From Vreelandella zhanjiangensis DSM 21076 (GTDB lineage Bacteria > Pseudomonadota > Gammaproteobacteria > Pseudomonadales > Halomonadaceae), in NCBI RefSeq assembly GCF_000377665.1, contig NZ_KB898646.1, positions 248,001 through 312,000 on the forward strand: a stretch of 64,000 bases of DNA, written 5' to 3'. The position numbers and the translations under genes are program-made. Under the pieces are notes generated by a model. It was not told the DNA's origin, ran no database searches, and saw only the letters and a program-made list of their open reading frames with translations. Below are positions 56,094 through 64,000 of this stretch, one piece after another; the first letter of the stretch is position 1; each line of letters starts with the position of its first letter.

Positions 56094-56153
56094 ACATAGC
56101 TATTAAAGACATAGCTATTAAAGAAATAGTTAGTAAAGAAATAGTTATTTATA
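56094..56153 (+). repeat. four 15-bp tandem repeats
   Basis: Units at 56094, 56109, 56124 and 56139: ACATAGCTATTAAAG twice identically, then AAATAGTTAGTAAAG and AAATAGTTATTTATA. A partial unit (ACATAGCTATA) occurs near 56057. They lie between the DeoR gene and the SDR gene. Confidence 0.8.
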
Positions 56154-56177
56154 GGTCAAACTCGGGAAAATGGATCC

Positions 56178-56846
56178 ATGCATTTATTAGTGACAGGGTG
56201 CAGTTCGGGAATTGGATTGGCGATCTGCCAGCATCTGCTTGAACAAGGGCATGAAATTACCGGGCTTTCGAGGCGTCCTGCACCCATTGAAAGCGAGCGT
56301 TTTCATTGGGTAAGTGCCGACTTGGGGGCACTTTCCTCTACTATGCTCAAGCTCGATTCAAGCAGCTTCGATGGTTTCGTGCACGCAGCGGGCATCATGC
56401 ATACAGGTGATATACAGGCCTATGAGCATGAGCTCGCCCAACAGATGTGGCGGCTTCATGTCGACGCGCCAGCGCTATTGGTTCAAAAACTTCTCGCCGA
56501 GCAGGCACCCTTGACTCGGATAGTGCTGATCGGCAGTCGAACCCAGCAGGGCGCGCTTGGCAAAAGCGCTTACGCGGCCTCGAAAGCGGCTCAGCAAGGC
56601 TTGATACGTTCCTGGGCAATGGAGCTGGTGGGCAAGCAGGTCACCGTGAATTTAGTCGCTCCGGGTGCCACGCGAACCCCCATGCTTGAAGACCCTAACC
56701 GGGCTGGCGTGGCGCCCAAGCTACCCCCGATGGGTCGATTTATCGAACCCGATGAGATTGCCGCAAGCGTTTCATTTCTACTCAGCGACTCCGCACGTTC
56801 TATTACCGGGCAGACACTGACGGTCTGTGCAGGCGCCTCGCTTTAG
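56178..56846 (+). CDS. short-chain dehydrogenase/reductase
   Basis: 222 residues. TGCSSGIGLAIC (residues 6-17) is the cofactor loop, catalytic Ser in LIGSRTQQG, and YAASKAAQ with Tyr and Lys; VAPGATRTPML follows. It is a classical SDR. It comes 115 bases after the DeoR-type gene, past the tandem repeats, so it may or may not be in the same operon. The Asn of the tetrad (HAAGIMHTG region) is replaced by Ala-Ala-Gly, so NAAG reads HAAG. Substrate unknown; probably an acid sugar or its precursor. Confidence 0.85.
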   Translation: MHLLVTGCSSGIGLAICQHLLEQGHEITGLSRRPAPIESERFHWVSADLGALSSTMLKLDSSSFDGFVHAAGIMHTGDIQAYEHELAQQMWRLHVDAPALLVQKLLAEQAPLTRIVLIGSRTQQGALGKSAYAASKAAQQGLIRSWAMELVGKQVTVNLVAPGATRTPMLEDPNRAGVAPKLPPMGRFIEPDEIAASVSFLLSDSARSITGQTLTVCAGASL

Positions 56847-56855
56847 GCACCTCCC

Positions 56856-57875
56856 TCACAGCGGCGTTTTGCTCGCTTCCCCAGGCACTTCGCGCACTAG
56901 CCTGGGCATTAAAAAGCCGGGTAAGTGCTCACGCAGCTGAGTGACGAGTGTACGCGCTTCGTCATCCGGCACATCAAAATGTGCCGCTCCCTGAACCGGG
57001 TCTAGAACATGCAGATAGTAGGGCAGTACGCCCGCCTCAAACAGCCGCTCGGAAAGCGTTGCCAGCGTTTCGACGTCGTCATTTATATCGCGTAGCAGCA
57101 CGCTTTGATTAAGCAGCGTCACACCTGCTGCTTTTAGCCGGGTGCAGGCATCAATAACCGCTTGATCGATCTCATTGGCGTGGTTGATATGCAGCACCAT
57201 GACTTTTTGCAGACGCGTGGTGCCCAGCCAGTCAAGCAGTGCGCTATCCACCCGGTCAGGTATCACCACCGGTAATCGCGTATGAATACGCAAGCGCTTA
57301 AGGTGGGGTATTTTTTCCAGCTCACCCACCAGCCAGGCGAGTTGACGGTCGTTAGCTGCCAGCGGGTCGCCGCCCGAGAGAATCGCCTCATGGATGGAGG
57401 GATCGTCACGTAGATATTGCAGCGCGTCCTGCCACTCGGCGCGTGAAGGTGAGTTATCGCTATACGGAAAATGGCGGCGGAAACAGTAGCGGCAGTTAAT
57501 CGCGCAGTTGGGACTCGCGATCAGCAGCACCCGGCCTGAGTACTTGTGAATCAGGCCGCGGGCGGGTCGATGCTCGGCCTCTTCCAGCGGGTCGGTGACA
57601 TAGCCTATGGCTGACACGGCCTCATTACCCAGCGGCAACACCTGGCGGAGTAAGGGATCGTCCGGCGTGGCATGGGCGATTCTTGAAAGGTAAGCGTCGG
57701 GCACGCACACTTCAAAGAGTTGATGCCCCTTACGAGCACCAGGCAGCCACGCCTCGCTTAACCCAAGGCGTTGGCAGAGCTCATGCGGATCGCGAATGGC
57801 ACTTGAAAGCTGCCGTTGCCACGTCGGGCTTTGGGCTTCGTTGAATCGCTCGTGCTTATCCGAGGCAACGATCAT
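56856..57875 (-). CDS. epmB: EF-P beta-lysylation 2,3-aminomutase EpmB
   Basis: 339 residues. The radical-SAM cluster motif CxxxCxxC is C124, C128, C131 in SPNCAINCRYCFRRHF. After it come ILSGGDPLAANDRQL and RLRIHTRLPVVIPDR. EpmB converts (S)-alpha-lysine to (R)-beta-lysine, which EpmA attaches to EF-P. It is shorter than catabolic lysine 2,3-aminomutases, as expected for EpmB. ATG at 57875 has GGAGAAC ahead. Divergent from efp. Confidence 0.95.
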   Translation of the reverse strand: MIVASDKHERFNEAQSPTWQRQLSSAIRDPHELCQRLGLSEAWLPGARKGHQLFEVCVPDAYLSRIAHATPDDPLLRQVLPLGNEAVSAIGYVTDPLEEAEHRPARGLIHKYSGRVLLIASPNCAINCRYCFRRHFPYSDNSPSRAEWQDALQYLRDDPSIHEAILSGGDPLAANDRQLAWLVGELEKIPHLKRLRIHTRLPVVIPDRVDSALLDWLGTTRLQKVMVLHINHANEIDQAVIDACTRLKAAGVTLLNQSVLLRDINDDVETLATLSERLFEAGVLPYYLHVLDPVQGAAHFDVPDDEARTLVTQLREHLPGFLMPRLVREVPGEASKTPL

Positions 57876-58014
57876 AATGTTCTCCTGCAAAAAGGCCCTC
57901 CTTCGGGTTATCATGCGCGCACTTATTTGACGATGCTATCCACGCTGCGGCGAAGTATGCTGCCATGCATCGCTAACTGTAATAGCTAACTGAAATAGAT
58001 CACTGAGAGGCAAC

Positions 58015-58581
58015 ATGGCTAACTATTCTACCAATGAATTCAAAGGCGGTTTAAAAGTAATGCTCGACGGCGATCCTTGCTCGATCGTTGAGAACGAATT
58101 GGTCAAGCCCGGCAAGGGCCAGGCGTTCAACCGCGTTAAACTGCGTAACCTGATGACCGGCCGTGTGGGCGAGCGTACCTTTAAATCCGGTGACTCGCTG
58201 GAAGGTGCTGATGTCATGGATCTGGAGATGGAATATCTCTACACCGACGGTGACATGTGGCACTTCATGAAAACCGATGGTTCTTTCGAGCAGTACGCCG
58301 TTGAAAAGAAAGCCTTGGGTGATACCGCAAAATGGCTCAAAGAGCAGGTGCCCTATACGATTACGTTGTGGAATGACAAGGCGATCTCCGTCACTCCGCC
58401 CAACTTCATTGAACTTGAAGTTGTCGAGACTGACCCTGGCCTTAAAGGCGACACGGCGCAGGGCGGCTCTAAGCCAGCAACCCTTTCTTCGGGTGCCGTT
58501 GTACGTGTACCGCTATTTATTAACCAGGGCGAAGTGCTGAAAATCGATACCCGCTCTGGCGAGTACGTTTCCCGCGCCTAA
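58015..58581 (+). CDS. efp: elongation factor P
   Basis: 188 residues, three beta domains. The modified lysine is K34 in [16 protein letters not shown]; domain I starts with [12 protein letters not shown] and the C-terminus has [15 protein letters not shown] relieves ribosome stalling at polyproline. K34 at the tip, with epmA and epmB adjacent, indicates beta-lysylation. GAGAGG precedes the ATG. Confidence 0.98.
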   Translation: MANYSTNEFKGGLKVMLDGDPCSIVENELVKPGKGQAFNRVKLRNLMTGRVGERTFKSGDSLEGADVMDLEMEYLYTDGDMWHFMKTDGSFEQYAVEKKALGDTAKWLKEQVPYTITLWNDKAISVTPPNFIELEVVETDPGLKGDTAQGGSKPATLSSGAVVRVPLFINQGEVLKIDTRSGEYVSRA

Positions 58582-58595
58582 AACACCGTTCAATC

Positions 58596-58678
58596 AGTGC
58601 GTAGCTTGAGTATATTGGCTACGCACTAAACGGCACGTGTACTACCTTATTGCCACGCGTTAGCGTGGCTTTTATTTT
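58596..58678 (+). terminator. two hairpins after efp, the second an intrinsic terminator
   Basis: First hairpin: AGTGCGTAGC (58596-58605) with GCTACGCACT (58618-58627), a 12-base loop and no T run. Second: GCCACGC, loop GTTA, GCGTGGC (58652-58669) followed by TTTTATTTT. The second would terminate efp and partly insulate epmA, which starts 16 bases later. Confidence 0.8.
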
Positions 58679-58693
58679 GTCTAAGGAGCGGTA

Positions 58694-59674
58694 ATGGCCA
58701 TTGATTGGCGTCCCAGTGCGGAAATTACCACGCTGCGTGAGCGTGCCCACCTGCTTGCAAACGTACGAGCATTTTTTGCCCAGCGTGACGTTATGGAAGT
58801 GGAAACCCCCGTGCTTGGGCAGGGGGGAGGCACCGACGTGCACCTGGTGTCGCTGGTTACTCAGGCGCGCACCGATAAAGGCCAGCGCCGTTTATGGCTG
58901 CAAACCTCGCCTGAATTTCATATGAAGCGGTTGCTGGCTGCAGGCAGTGGGCCTATTTACCAGCTGGCGCGAAGCTTTCGTGATGGTGAAGTCGGCTCCC
59001 GGCACAATATTGAATTCACCATGCTCGAGTGGTATCGCCCGGGGTTCGCGCTGGGCGAGCTGATCGATGAGACGACCAATCTGGTGATGACGCTGTTGCC
59101 TTCGTTTGCCGGGCCGGTCGTGCACTACCGGTATCGTGAGTTGTTTCACACCTATCTGGCGGTCGACCCGTTTACCACCTCGCTTGAAAAGCTGCGTACG
59201 CTGGCTTCAGAGCGGGGGCAGATGCCCGCGGGGACATTGGCCAACGAAGGTCGCGATACCTGCCTTGATTTACTGATGAGCATGGTGATTGAGCCGCAGT
59301 TGGGCCAGAACGAATTAAGCGTGGTGCTGGAGTATCCTGCTAGCCAAGCGGCACTGGCGCGCCGCCATCAAGACGTTGACGGTGAGTGGGTGGCGTCGCG
59401 CTTTGAGCTTTACCTGAACGGTATTGAGCTGGCCAATGGTTATCATGAACTGACCGATGCCGCCGAGCAGCGAGCGCGCTTTAATGAAGACAACGCCGAA
59501 CGGCGTCGCCTGGGCCTGCCTGAGGTCGATATTGATGAGCATTTGCTTGCCGCGCTTGAGCACGGCATGCCGGAAGGTGCGGGCGTCGCGCTGGGTATTG
59601 ACCGCCTGATTCAGCTAGCACTGGGTAAAGCACGCCTGGAAGACGTGCTGGCGTTCGCTACGCCCAACTGTTGA
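58694..59674 (+). CDS. epmA: EF-P lysine ligase EpmA (GenX/PoxA)
   Basis: 326 residues, a class II lysyl-tRNA-synthetase-like catalytic core lacking the anticodon-binding domain. Motif 2-like FRDGEVGSRHNIEFTMLEWY, then ELYLNGIELANGYHEL and motif 3 GVALGIDRLIQLALG. It ligates beta-lysine to K34 of EF-P. Start ATG follows AAGGAGCG. No EpmC hydroxylase gene is present in this cluster. Confidence 0.96.
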   Translation: MAIDWRPSAEITTLRERAHLLANVRAFFAQRDVMEVETPVLGQGGGTDVHLVSLVTQARTDKGQRRLWLQTSPEFHMKRLLAAGSGPIYQLARSFRDGEVGSRHNIEFTMLEWYRPGFALGELIDETTNLVMTLLPSFAGPVVHYRYRELFHTYLAVDPFTTSLEKLRTLASERGQMPAGTLANEGRDTCLDLLMSMVIEPQLGQNELSVVLEYPASQAALARRHQDVDGEWVASRFELYLNGIELANGYHELTDAAEQRARFNEDNAERRRLGLPEVDIDEHLLAALEHGMPEGAGVALGIDRLIQLALGKARLEDVLAFATPNC

Positions 59675-59693
59675 ATTTTGGGCTAGCTGCCCG

Positions 59694-61244
59694 CTAAGCC
59701 TTGAGGCGTTTGAGTAAAAATACCAGTGGCACCGTAGCGATATAAATCAGGCCCAGCCAGGTAAAGATGTCATTGAAGGCCAGCACCTGGGCCTGCTGTG
59801 AGACCCGCTGCGCAAGTAATCCCACGGCGGCGTGGTAGGCATCGGGTACCGTGCCACTTAGCATGGCCTCATACTTGGCGATCTCTGCCACCACCACATC
59901 GCGCCCAGTATCGATAGCCGGAATTAGCTGGTTCCAGTGAAAGTCCTCGCGGATATCACGCACGGTGTCGAGTAGTGCCAGACCCATGGCACCGCCCAGA
60001 TTGCGCATCACGTTAAATAGCCCGCTGGCGTTACCCACTTCGCTTGGGGGCAGGGTGCCGAGAGCGATCCGCGATGCCGGTATGATGCACATGATAAGAC
60101 CCATGCCGCGCACGATTTGTGGCACACAGAACTGCCAGAATCCTGACTCTACCGTGAGGTTGGCGTTCATCATGGTGCCCACGCCGACTAGCAGCAGACC
60201 CAAAAACAGCAATACGCGCAGATCCAGACGGTTGGAGGCTTGGCCGATGATGGGGGCGCATAGGAACATGGTAATTCCAGTCACGAACATCACCTGGCCG
60301 ATTTGCAGGCTGGAGTAGCCACGCACATAGCCAAAGAAAAGCGGCATGATGTAAACCAGCCCATACAGGGCAATGCCGATGATAAAGCCCATCCCCGCGC
60401 CGATAGCAAAGTTGCGGTTGGCGAAAGCGCGCAGATCGACGATGGGATGATCGCTGCGCAGCGTACGCGCAAAAAACCAGATGCCCGCGACTAAACAGAC
60501 CAGGCTAAACAGGGTGATCTGGCGGCTGGCGAACCAGTCATCGCCCGGACCTTCCTCGAGCACGAACTCAAGCGTTCCCAGAAATACCGCGATAAGGGCC
60601 AGACCGACAAGATCCAGCCTGCGCGCGATGGCGTGGTTGGGTTTATCGATATCCAGAAACGTCCACGCCGCCCAGCACACCAGAATGCCGGGAATCACGT
60701 TGGCCAAAAATAGCCAGTGCCAGCTCTGGGTTTCAGTAATGTAGCCGCCCACGGTTGGGCCAATCGACGGTGCCATGGTAACGACCATGCCGATCACCGC
60801 CTGAACGCTACCCATCACCCGCCGGGGGAAAATCGAAAAGCTGACCGCCTGGGTGATCGGAATCATCGCACCGCCCATGAAGCCCTGAATGGCGCGCAAC
60901 ACAATCAGCTGCTCAATGGATGTGGCCAGCGCGCAGCCAAGGCTCGCCAACGTAAAACCCGCGCAGGAGAGGGTAAAGGCGACCCGGGTCGAGAGAATGC
61001 GCATCAGCATGCCCGAGAGCGGGATCATCACGATCTCCGCAATCAGGTAGGAGGTCTGTACCCAGGATATCTGGTCTTCGCTGGCCGAGAGCCCCGATTG
61101 GATCTCGTTAAGCGAGCTCGCGACGATCTGGATATCCAAAATGGCCATGAACATGCCAAATACGGCAGCGATAAAGCCAATTCGCTGCCGCCAGGGCGGC
61201 ATGTCGCTGACGCCCACCGCTGGGCTTGCGGCTGCCTCGCTCAT
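59694..61244 (-). CDS. emrB: DHA2-family multidrug efflux MFS transporter (EmrB-like)
   Basis: 516 residues with 14 predicted helices. Motif FMAILDIQIVASSLNEIQ in helix one and GFMGGAMIPITQAVSF are typical of the DHA2 family, as is APSIGPTVGGYI (motif C, GP-x-x-GG). It pairs with the membrane-fusion protein encoded just upstream; the 4-base overlap means co-translation. It exports hydrophobic toxic compounds. Substrates cannot be predicted. Confidence 0.92.
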   Translation of the reverse strand: MSEAAASPAVGVSDMPPWRQRIGFIAAVFGMFMAILDIQIVASSLNEIQSGLSASEDQISWVQTSYLIAEIVMIPLSGMLMRILSTRVAFTLSCAGFTLASLGCALATSIEQLIVLRAIQGFMGGAMIPITQAVSFSIFPRRVMGSVQAVIGMVVTMAPSIGPTVGGYITETQSWHWLFLANVIPGILVCWAAWTFLDIDKPNHAIARRLDLVGLALIAVFLGTLEFVLEEGPGDDWFASRQITLFSLVCLVAGIWFFARTLRSDHPIVDLRAFANRNFAIGAGMGFIIGIALYGLVYIMPLFFGYVRGYSSLQIGQVMFVTGITMFLCAPIIGQASNRLDLRVLLFLGLLLVGVGTMMNANLTVESGFWQFCVPQIVRGMGLIMCIIPASRIALGTLPPSEVGNASGLFNVMRNLGGAMGLALLDTVRDIREDFHWNQLIPAIDTGRDVVVAEIAKYEAMLSGTVPDAYHAAVGLLAQRVSQQAQVLAFNDIFTWLGLIYIATVPLVFLLKRLKA

Positions 61245-62458
61245 AGCCGGGGATGTTGCTGAGACGCGTTAGTGGCGTTTGAATGGGCAAGCCGTGCGCT
61301 ATTTTCCCGCTGGGGTTCAGGTTCAAACTTAGGCTCAAGTTCCCGCGTATCGATTTCGGGAATGGCTGAAAGCCCCGCGCGCAGTAGAGGTAACGCTTCT
61401 TCGGGGGCGGTAATCCGAATCTTGACCGGTACCCGCTGAACGATTTTGTTGAAGTTGCCGGTCGCGTTGTCCTGGGGTAGCAGGCTGAACTCGGTGCCCG
61501 TGGCAGGCGATAAGCTATCGACGATGCCTTCAAAGATTATATTGGGGTAAGCGTCCAGGTGCACCTTAACCGCCTGGCCGATACGAATTCGCTCAAGCTG
61601 GGTCTCTTTGAAGTTGGCTGCTACGTAGGCCGACTCGATGGGCACCAATTGCAACAGCGTTAACGACGGCTGCGCGACAGTGCCAACTTCAACCCGAAGG
61701 TTGCCGATCACTCCATCACGCGGCGCAAGAATGCGGGTTTTGTCTAGCTGATGGCGAGTGTAGGCAAGATCGGCACTCGCGGCGTCCAGGTTGGCTTCGG
61801 CGCGGGTCACATCGCTCTCAGCCACGGCCAGTTGGCGTCTGGCCGAGACAACGGCTGCCTGGCTGCTGGCCAGATTGGCCTCAGCGACGCGCAGCGCAGT
61901 TTGATCATCCTCACGCTGCTGGCGCGAGCCGTAGTTGTTGGCCGCCAGTGACGATGAGCGCTCAAGGTGCTGGCGCGCTCGGTCAACATCGGCCTGGGCA
62001 GCATCGACCTGGGTTGTCGCCTGATCGATGGCTGCCTGCTGAAGCTCCACCTGGCGACGCGACTGGACAATCGAGGCTGCCGCCACCGCTTGTTGAGCCT
62101 CGGCTTGCGCCACCTGATCGCGGTAGCTTTCATCGTCCAGGCGCACCAGCAGGTCACCTTGCTTAACCGTCTGGTTGTCGTTCACCGCAACCTGTGCGAC
62201 GCGTGCAGAAAGTTCGGCGCGCACAGCCACGCTGTCGGTGCGCACATAGGCATTGTCGGTCTCTTCCATAAAGCGTCCGACCTGCCACCAGCCTACGCCC
62301 CACCAGATAATCCCGGCTAGCGCGATGAGGCCTACCAGCACCGCCAGAATCTTGCGCTTGGGTTTGCCGCTGGAGTGGCTGTTGGCGAGCGCCACTGACG
62401 CATCGCTTTGATGTGTATCCGGGGTTTCGCTTTGCTTGCCATTTGAGCTCATGGCCAC
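61241..62458 (-). CDS. emrA: HlyD/EmrA-type membrane-fusion protein
   Basis: 405 residues: short cytoplasmic tail, one helix (about residues 34-56), lipoyl/barrel-sandwich half (SARVAQVAVNDNQTVKQGDLL), long alanine- and glutamine-rich coiled coil (about residues 110-230, e.g. QAAIDQATTQVDAAQADV), second half (LDKTRILAPRDGVIG) and beta barrel (KVHLDAYPN). The periplasmic adaptor of the EmrB pump. It is divergent from tetR across a palindromic operator. Confidence 0.93.
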   Translation of the reverse strand: MAMSSNGKQSETPDTHQSDASVALANSHSSGKPKRKILAVLVGLIALAGIIWWGVGWWQVGRFMEETDNAYVRTDSVAVRAELSARVAQVAVNDNQTVKQGDLLVRLDDESYRDQVAQAEAQQAVAAASIVQSRRQVELQQAAIDQATTQVDAAQADVDRARQHLERSSSLAANNYGSRQQREDDQTALRVAEANLASSQAAVVSARRQLAVAESDVTRAEANLDAASADLAYTRHQLDKTRILAPRDGVIGNLRVEVGTVAQPSLTLLQLVPIESAYVAANFKETQLERIRIGQAVKVHLDAYPNIIFEGIVDSLSPATGTEFSLLPQDNATGNFNKIVQRVPVKIRITAPEEALPLLRAGLSAIPEIDTRELEPKFEPEPQRENSARLAHSNATNASQQHPRL

Positions 62459-62500
62459 TCCTCAACGCATGTCATCCCGTTGAACGGTCATCGGGTAGGA

Positions 62501-62536
62501 AGCTATATAGTGTAATGAATGCTACACTACATAGCT
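62501..62536. promoter_or_regulatory. palindromic operator for the TetR-type regulator
   Basis: AGCTATATAGTGTA (62501-62514) and TACACTACATAGCT (62523-62536) are inverted repeats of 14 bases with one mismatch and an 8-base spacer. It lies between emrA and tetR, 42 bases from the emrA start. The size and position fit a TetR-family dimer-pair site controlling the pump and perhaps itself. Confidence 0.75.
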
Positions 62537-62625
62537 ACTTTGTTAGCACGCTACATGTAAAATTAAAAATGGCGTTAGCGTCTGAACAGCTATATGCCAT
62601 TACAACGGTTTGAATAGGAGTAAGA

Positions 62626-63294
62626 ATGTCACGCTTAAGGTCTTCTGCTACCGCTGAACAGCCTGACAATGAAGGCGTTACGTTGACCGCACGCGGGGTA
62701 GCGCGGCGCGAGCGACTGCTGGACGCTGCCCGGGATGTTTTTCTTGAGCAGGGCTATGCGGGCGCCAGCGTCAACGAGGTAGTGGCACGCGCCGGCGGGT
62801 CGCTTGCGACGTTATACAAGCAGTTCGGCAATAAAGAGGGGTTATTCACGGCGGCGATGGAGCGCCATATTGGCGCGGCCTGGGCAGTACTCGAAGAAGG
62901 GCGGCGGGACCGTCAGGCCCCTGAACAGGTGCTGTACGAACTAGGGCGGCGTATGTTGATGCTGATATTTAACCCGAGCGTGATACGGCTAGTGCGCGGC
63001 CTGGCGTTCGAGGCTGAGCGGTCCCCTGAGCTTGGCGAGCTGTTTTTGACCCGGGGGCCTGATCAGACCCGCCAGGCGCTCGCCAACTATCTCAGTGATC
63101 AGGTGGCAAGCGGCCGTCTGGATATTGAAGATCCGCGCGAGGCCGCCGGGATTTTCATGGGGATGCTGATAGGCGAATGGCATATCGATGCTTTGCTTGG
63201 CCGTGACCTGCAGCTTGACGAGGCGCAGTGCAACGCGCGGGCGAAACGCTGCTTGACGATCTTTCTTGCTGGCGTAACGTCGTCTTCAAACTAA
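62626..63294 (+). CDS. TetR-family regulator
   Basis: 222 residues. The N-terminal HTH runs [20 protein letters not shown] to [20 protein letters not shown], with the classic TetR turn. The C-terminal part, with [19 protein letters not shown], matches AcrR/TetR C-terminal drug-sensing domains. It most likely represses the divergent emrAB pair. AGGAG precedes the ATG. Its end overlaps psd by 9 bases. Confidence 0.9.
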   Translation: MSRLRSSATAEQPDNEGVTLTARGVARRERLLDAARDVFLEQGYAGASVNEVVARAGGSLATLYKQFGNKEGLFTAAMERHIGAAWAVLEEGRRDRQAPEQVLYELGRRMLMLIFNPSVIRLVRGLAFEAERSPELGELFLTRGPDQTRQALANYLSDQVASGRLDIEDPREAAGIFMGMLIGEWHIDALLGRDLQLDEAQCNARAKRCLTIFLAGVTSSSN

Positions 63295-64000
63295 GGCTTG
63301 GCGCTGTATCGGCTGGCTTACAAAATCGCCTAGCGTTTGGCCCATGCTTACCATGGTTTCCGGCGGATAATCGGCAAACGCGACCGGGTTGGCAAAGCAC
63401 ATCACCACGGTAGAGCCGAGTTTAAATAGACCCATTTCCTCGCCGCGCTCAAGGGTGATCGTGTTGTCAAAGCGCGTGCGTTGGGGCACGCCCGCCAGCG
63501 GCGTTACCTGCCCAGACCACACGGTTTCAATGGCGGCAACCACCATTGCGCCGACCAGCACCATGGCAAACGGGCCATGCTCGGAATCAAAAATGCACAC
63601 CAGGCGTTCATTGCGTGCAAATAGGTTCGGCACGTAGCTTGCGGTGGCTTTATTGACCGAGAAGATACGTCCAGGCACATAGATCATCTCGCGCAGCGTG
63701 CCGGTCATCGGCATATGTACGCGGTGATAGTCACGTGGCGAAAGATAGACGGTCGCAAAACTCCCCCCCATGAATTCTTCAGCCAGCGCCGCATCCCCAC
63801 CCAGCAACGTTTGCGCTGAATAGGTATGGCCCTTGGCTTGAACCAGCTGGCCCGCCTGCAGGCGGCCATGGCGCGAAAGCGAGCCGTCGGTCGGGCTTAG
63901 TATGCCTTCACCCAGCGGGCGGGCATCGGCTTGTAAAACGCGGGTAAAGAACGCGTTAAAATTGGCATAGGCCGTCGGGTCCGGTTCAAGCGCCTGGCTC
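63286..64000 (-). CDS. psd: phosphatidylserine decarboxylase, C-terminal part (partial at window edge)
   Basis: About 237 residues are visible; the frame is open to the window end, so the N-terminus lies outside. [40 protein letters not shown] and the self-cleavage motif LGST (in [11 protein letters not shown], near the end) are all present. The serine of LGST becomes the pyruvoyl cofactor of the alpha chain. Psd makes phosphatidylethanolamine at the inner membrane. The last nine bases overlap the tetR stop region. Confidence 0.95.
   Translation of the reverse strand, partial: SQALEPDPTAYANFNAFFTRVLQADARPLGEGILSPTDGSLSRHGRLQAGQLVQAKGHTYSAQTLLGGDAALAEEFMGGSFATVYLSPRDYHRVHMPMTGTLREMIYVPGRIFSVNKATASYVPNLFARNERLVCIFDSEHGPFAMVLVGAMVVAAIETVWSGQVTPLAGVPQRTRFDNTITLERGEEMGLFKLGSTVVMCFANPVAFADYPPETMVSMGQTLGDFVSQPIQRQALV

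Noticed and set aside
56094..56153. Small CRISPR array
   Set aside because: Units are directly adjacent with no spacers and the period is only 15 bases; no cas genes are in the window.

Overview
The window looks like a chromosome segment from a halophilic gammaproteobacterium, most likely Halomonas or a close relative (Halomonadaceae). This rests on moderate-to-high GC, a group-2 Mrp (MnhAB-C-D-E-F-G) antiporter beside a NaChBac-like sodium channel, several TRAP and TTT carboxylate transporters, and typical gammaproteobacterial blocks (nudF-yqiB-cpdA, cysDN, cmoAB, parEC-serB, efp-epmAB). No rRNA, tRNA, CRISPR array or intact insertion sequence was seen.

Layout. 1-4437: end of a hexuronate/aldonate operon (C-terminus of altronate dehydratase, a short UxaB-type dehydrogenase and a DctPQM TRAP transporter). 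4595-8755: a SIMPL protein, a broken GNAT acetyltransferase, a divergent AraC-type regulator and PLP aminotransferase, an IS5-like transposase remnant and greB. 8960-25804: housekeeping genes, including a secreted TPR protein, nudF-yqiB-cpdA, cysDN, a DJ-1/PfpI protein, an App1-type phosphatase, a zinc protease, cmoAB, pgi, parE-parC and serB. 25878-33801: a lipoprotein, the Mrp antiporter operon and a voltage-gated channel. 33831-38802: a secreted ParB-like protein, a PQQ dehydrogenase whose membrane anchor is a separate gene, and an unknown membrane protein.

38753-56846 is the accessory core: two adjacent acid-sugar catabolic modules. Module A (minus strand plus a divergent LacI-type regulator) holds a TRAP transporter, a VOC-fold protein, a RuBisCO-like protein and a DUF1537 kinase. 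Kinase plus RuBisCO-like protein recalls the known oxo-isoapionate-4-phosphate pathways, but no recognisable oxidoisomerase is present, so the real substrate is open. Module B holds a TTT transporter (tctC-tctB-tctA) and a cytoplasmic sialidase-fold protein on the minus strand. Facing it are a DHDPS-family aldolase, a second DUF1537 kinase, a PdxA2-type dehydrogenase, a 3-hydroxyisobutyrate-dehydrogenase-like enzyme, a DeoR regulator and an SDR. Kinase plus PdxA2 fits D-threonate-type tetronate breakdown to dihydroxyacetone phosphate. The most unusual single gene is the TctB of module B: a TctC-like binding domain of about 270 residues sits inside it, in a loop predicted to face the cytoplasm.

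56856-64000: epmB, efp and epmA (EF-P and its beta-lysylation), an EmrAB-type efflux pair with a divergent TetR regulator and a clear palindromic operator, and the C-terminal part of phosphatidylserine decarboxylase, which runs off the window. Several regulatory hairpins lie between genes: two perfect ones directly after binding-protein genes, one terminator-like structure just upstream of mrpA, and one that could mask the nudF ribosome binding site.
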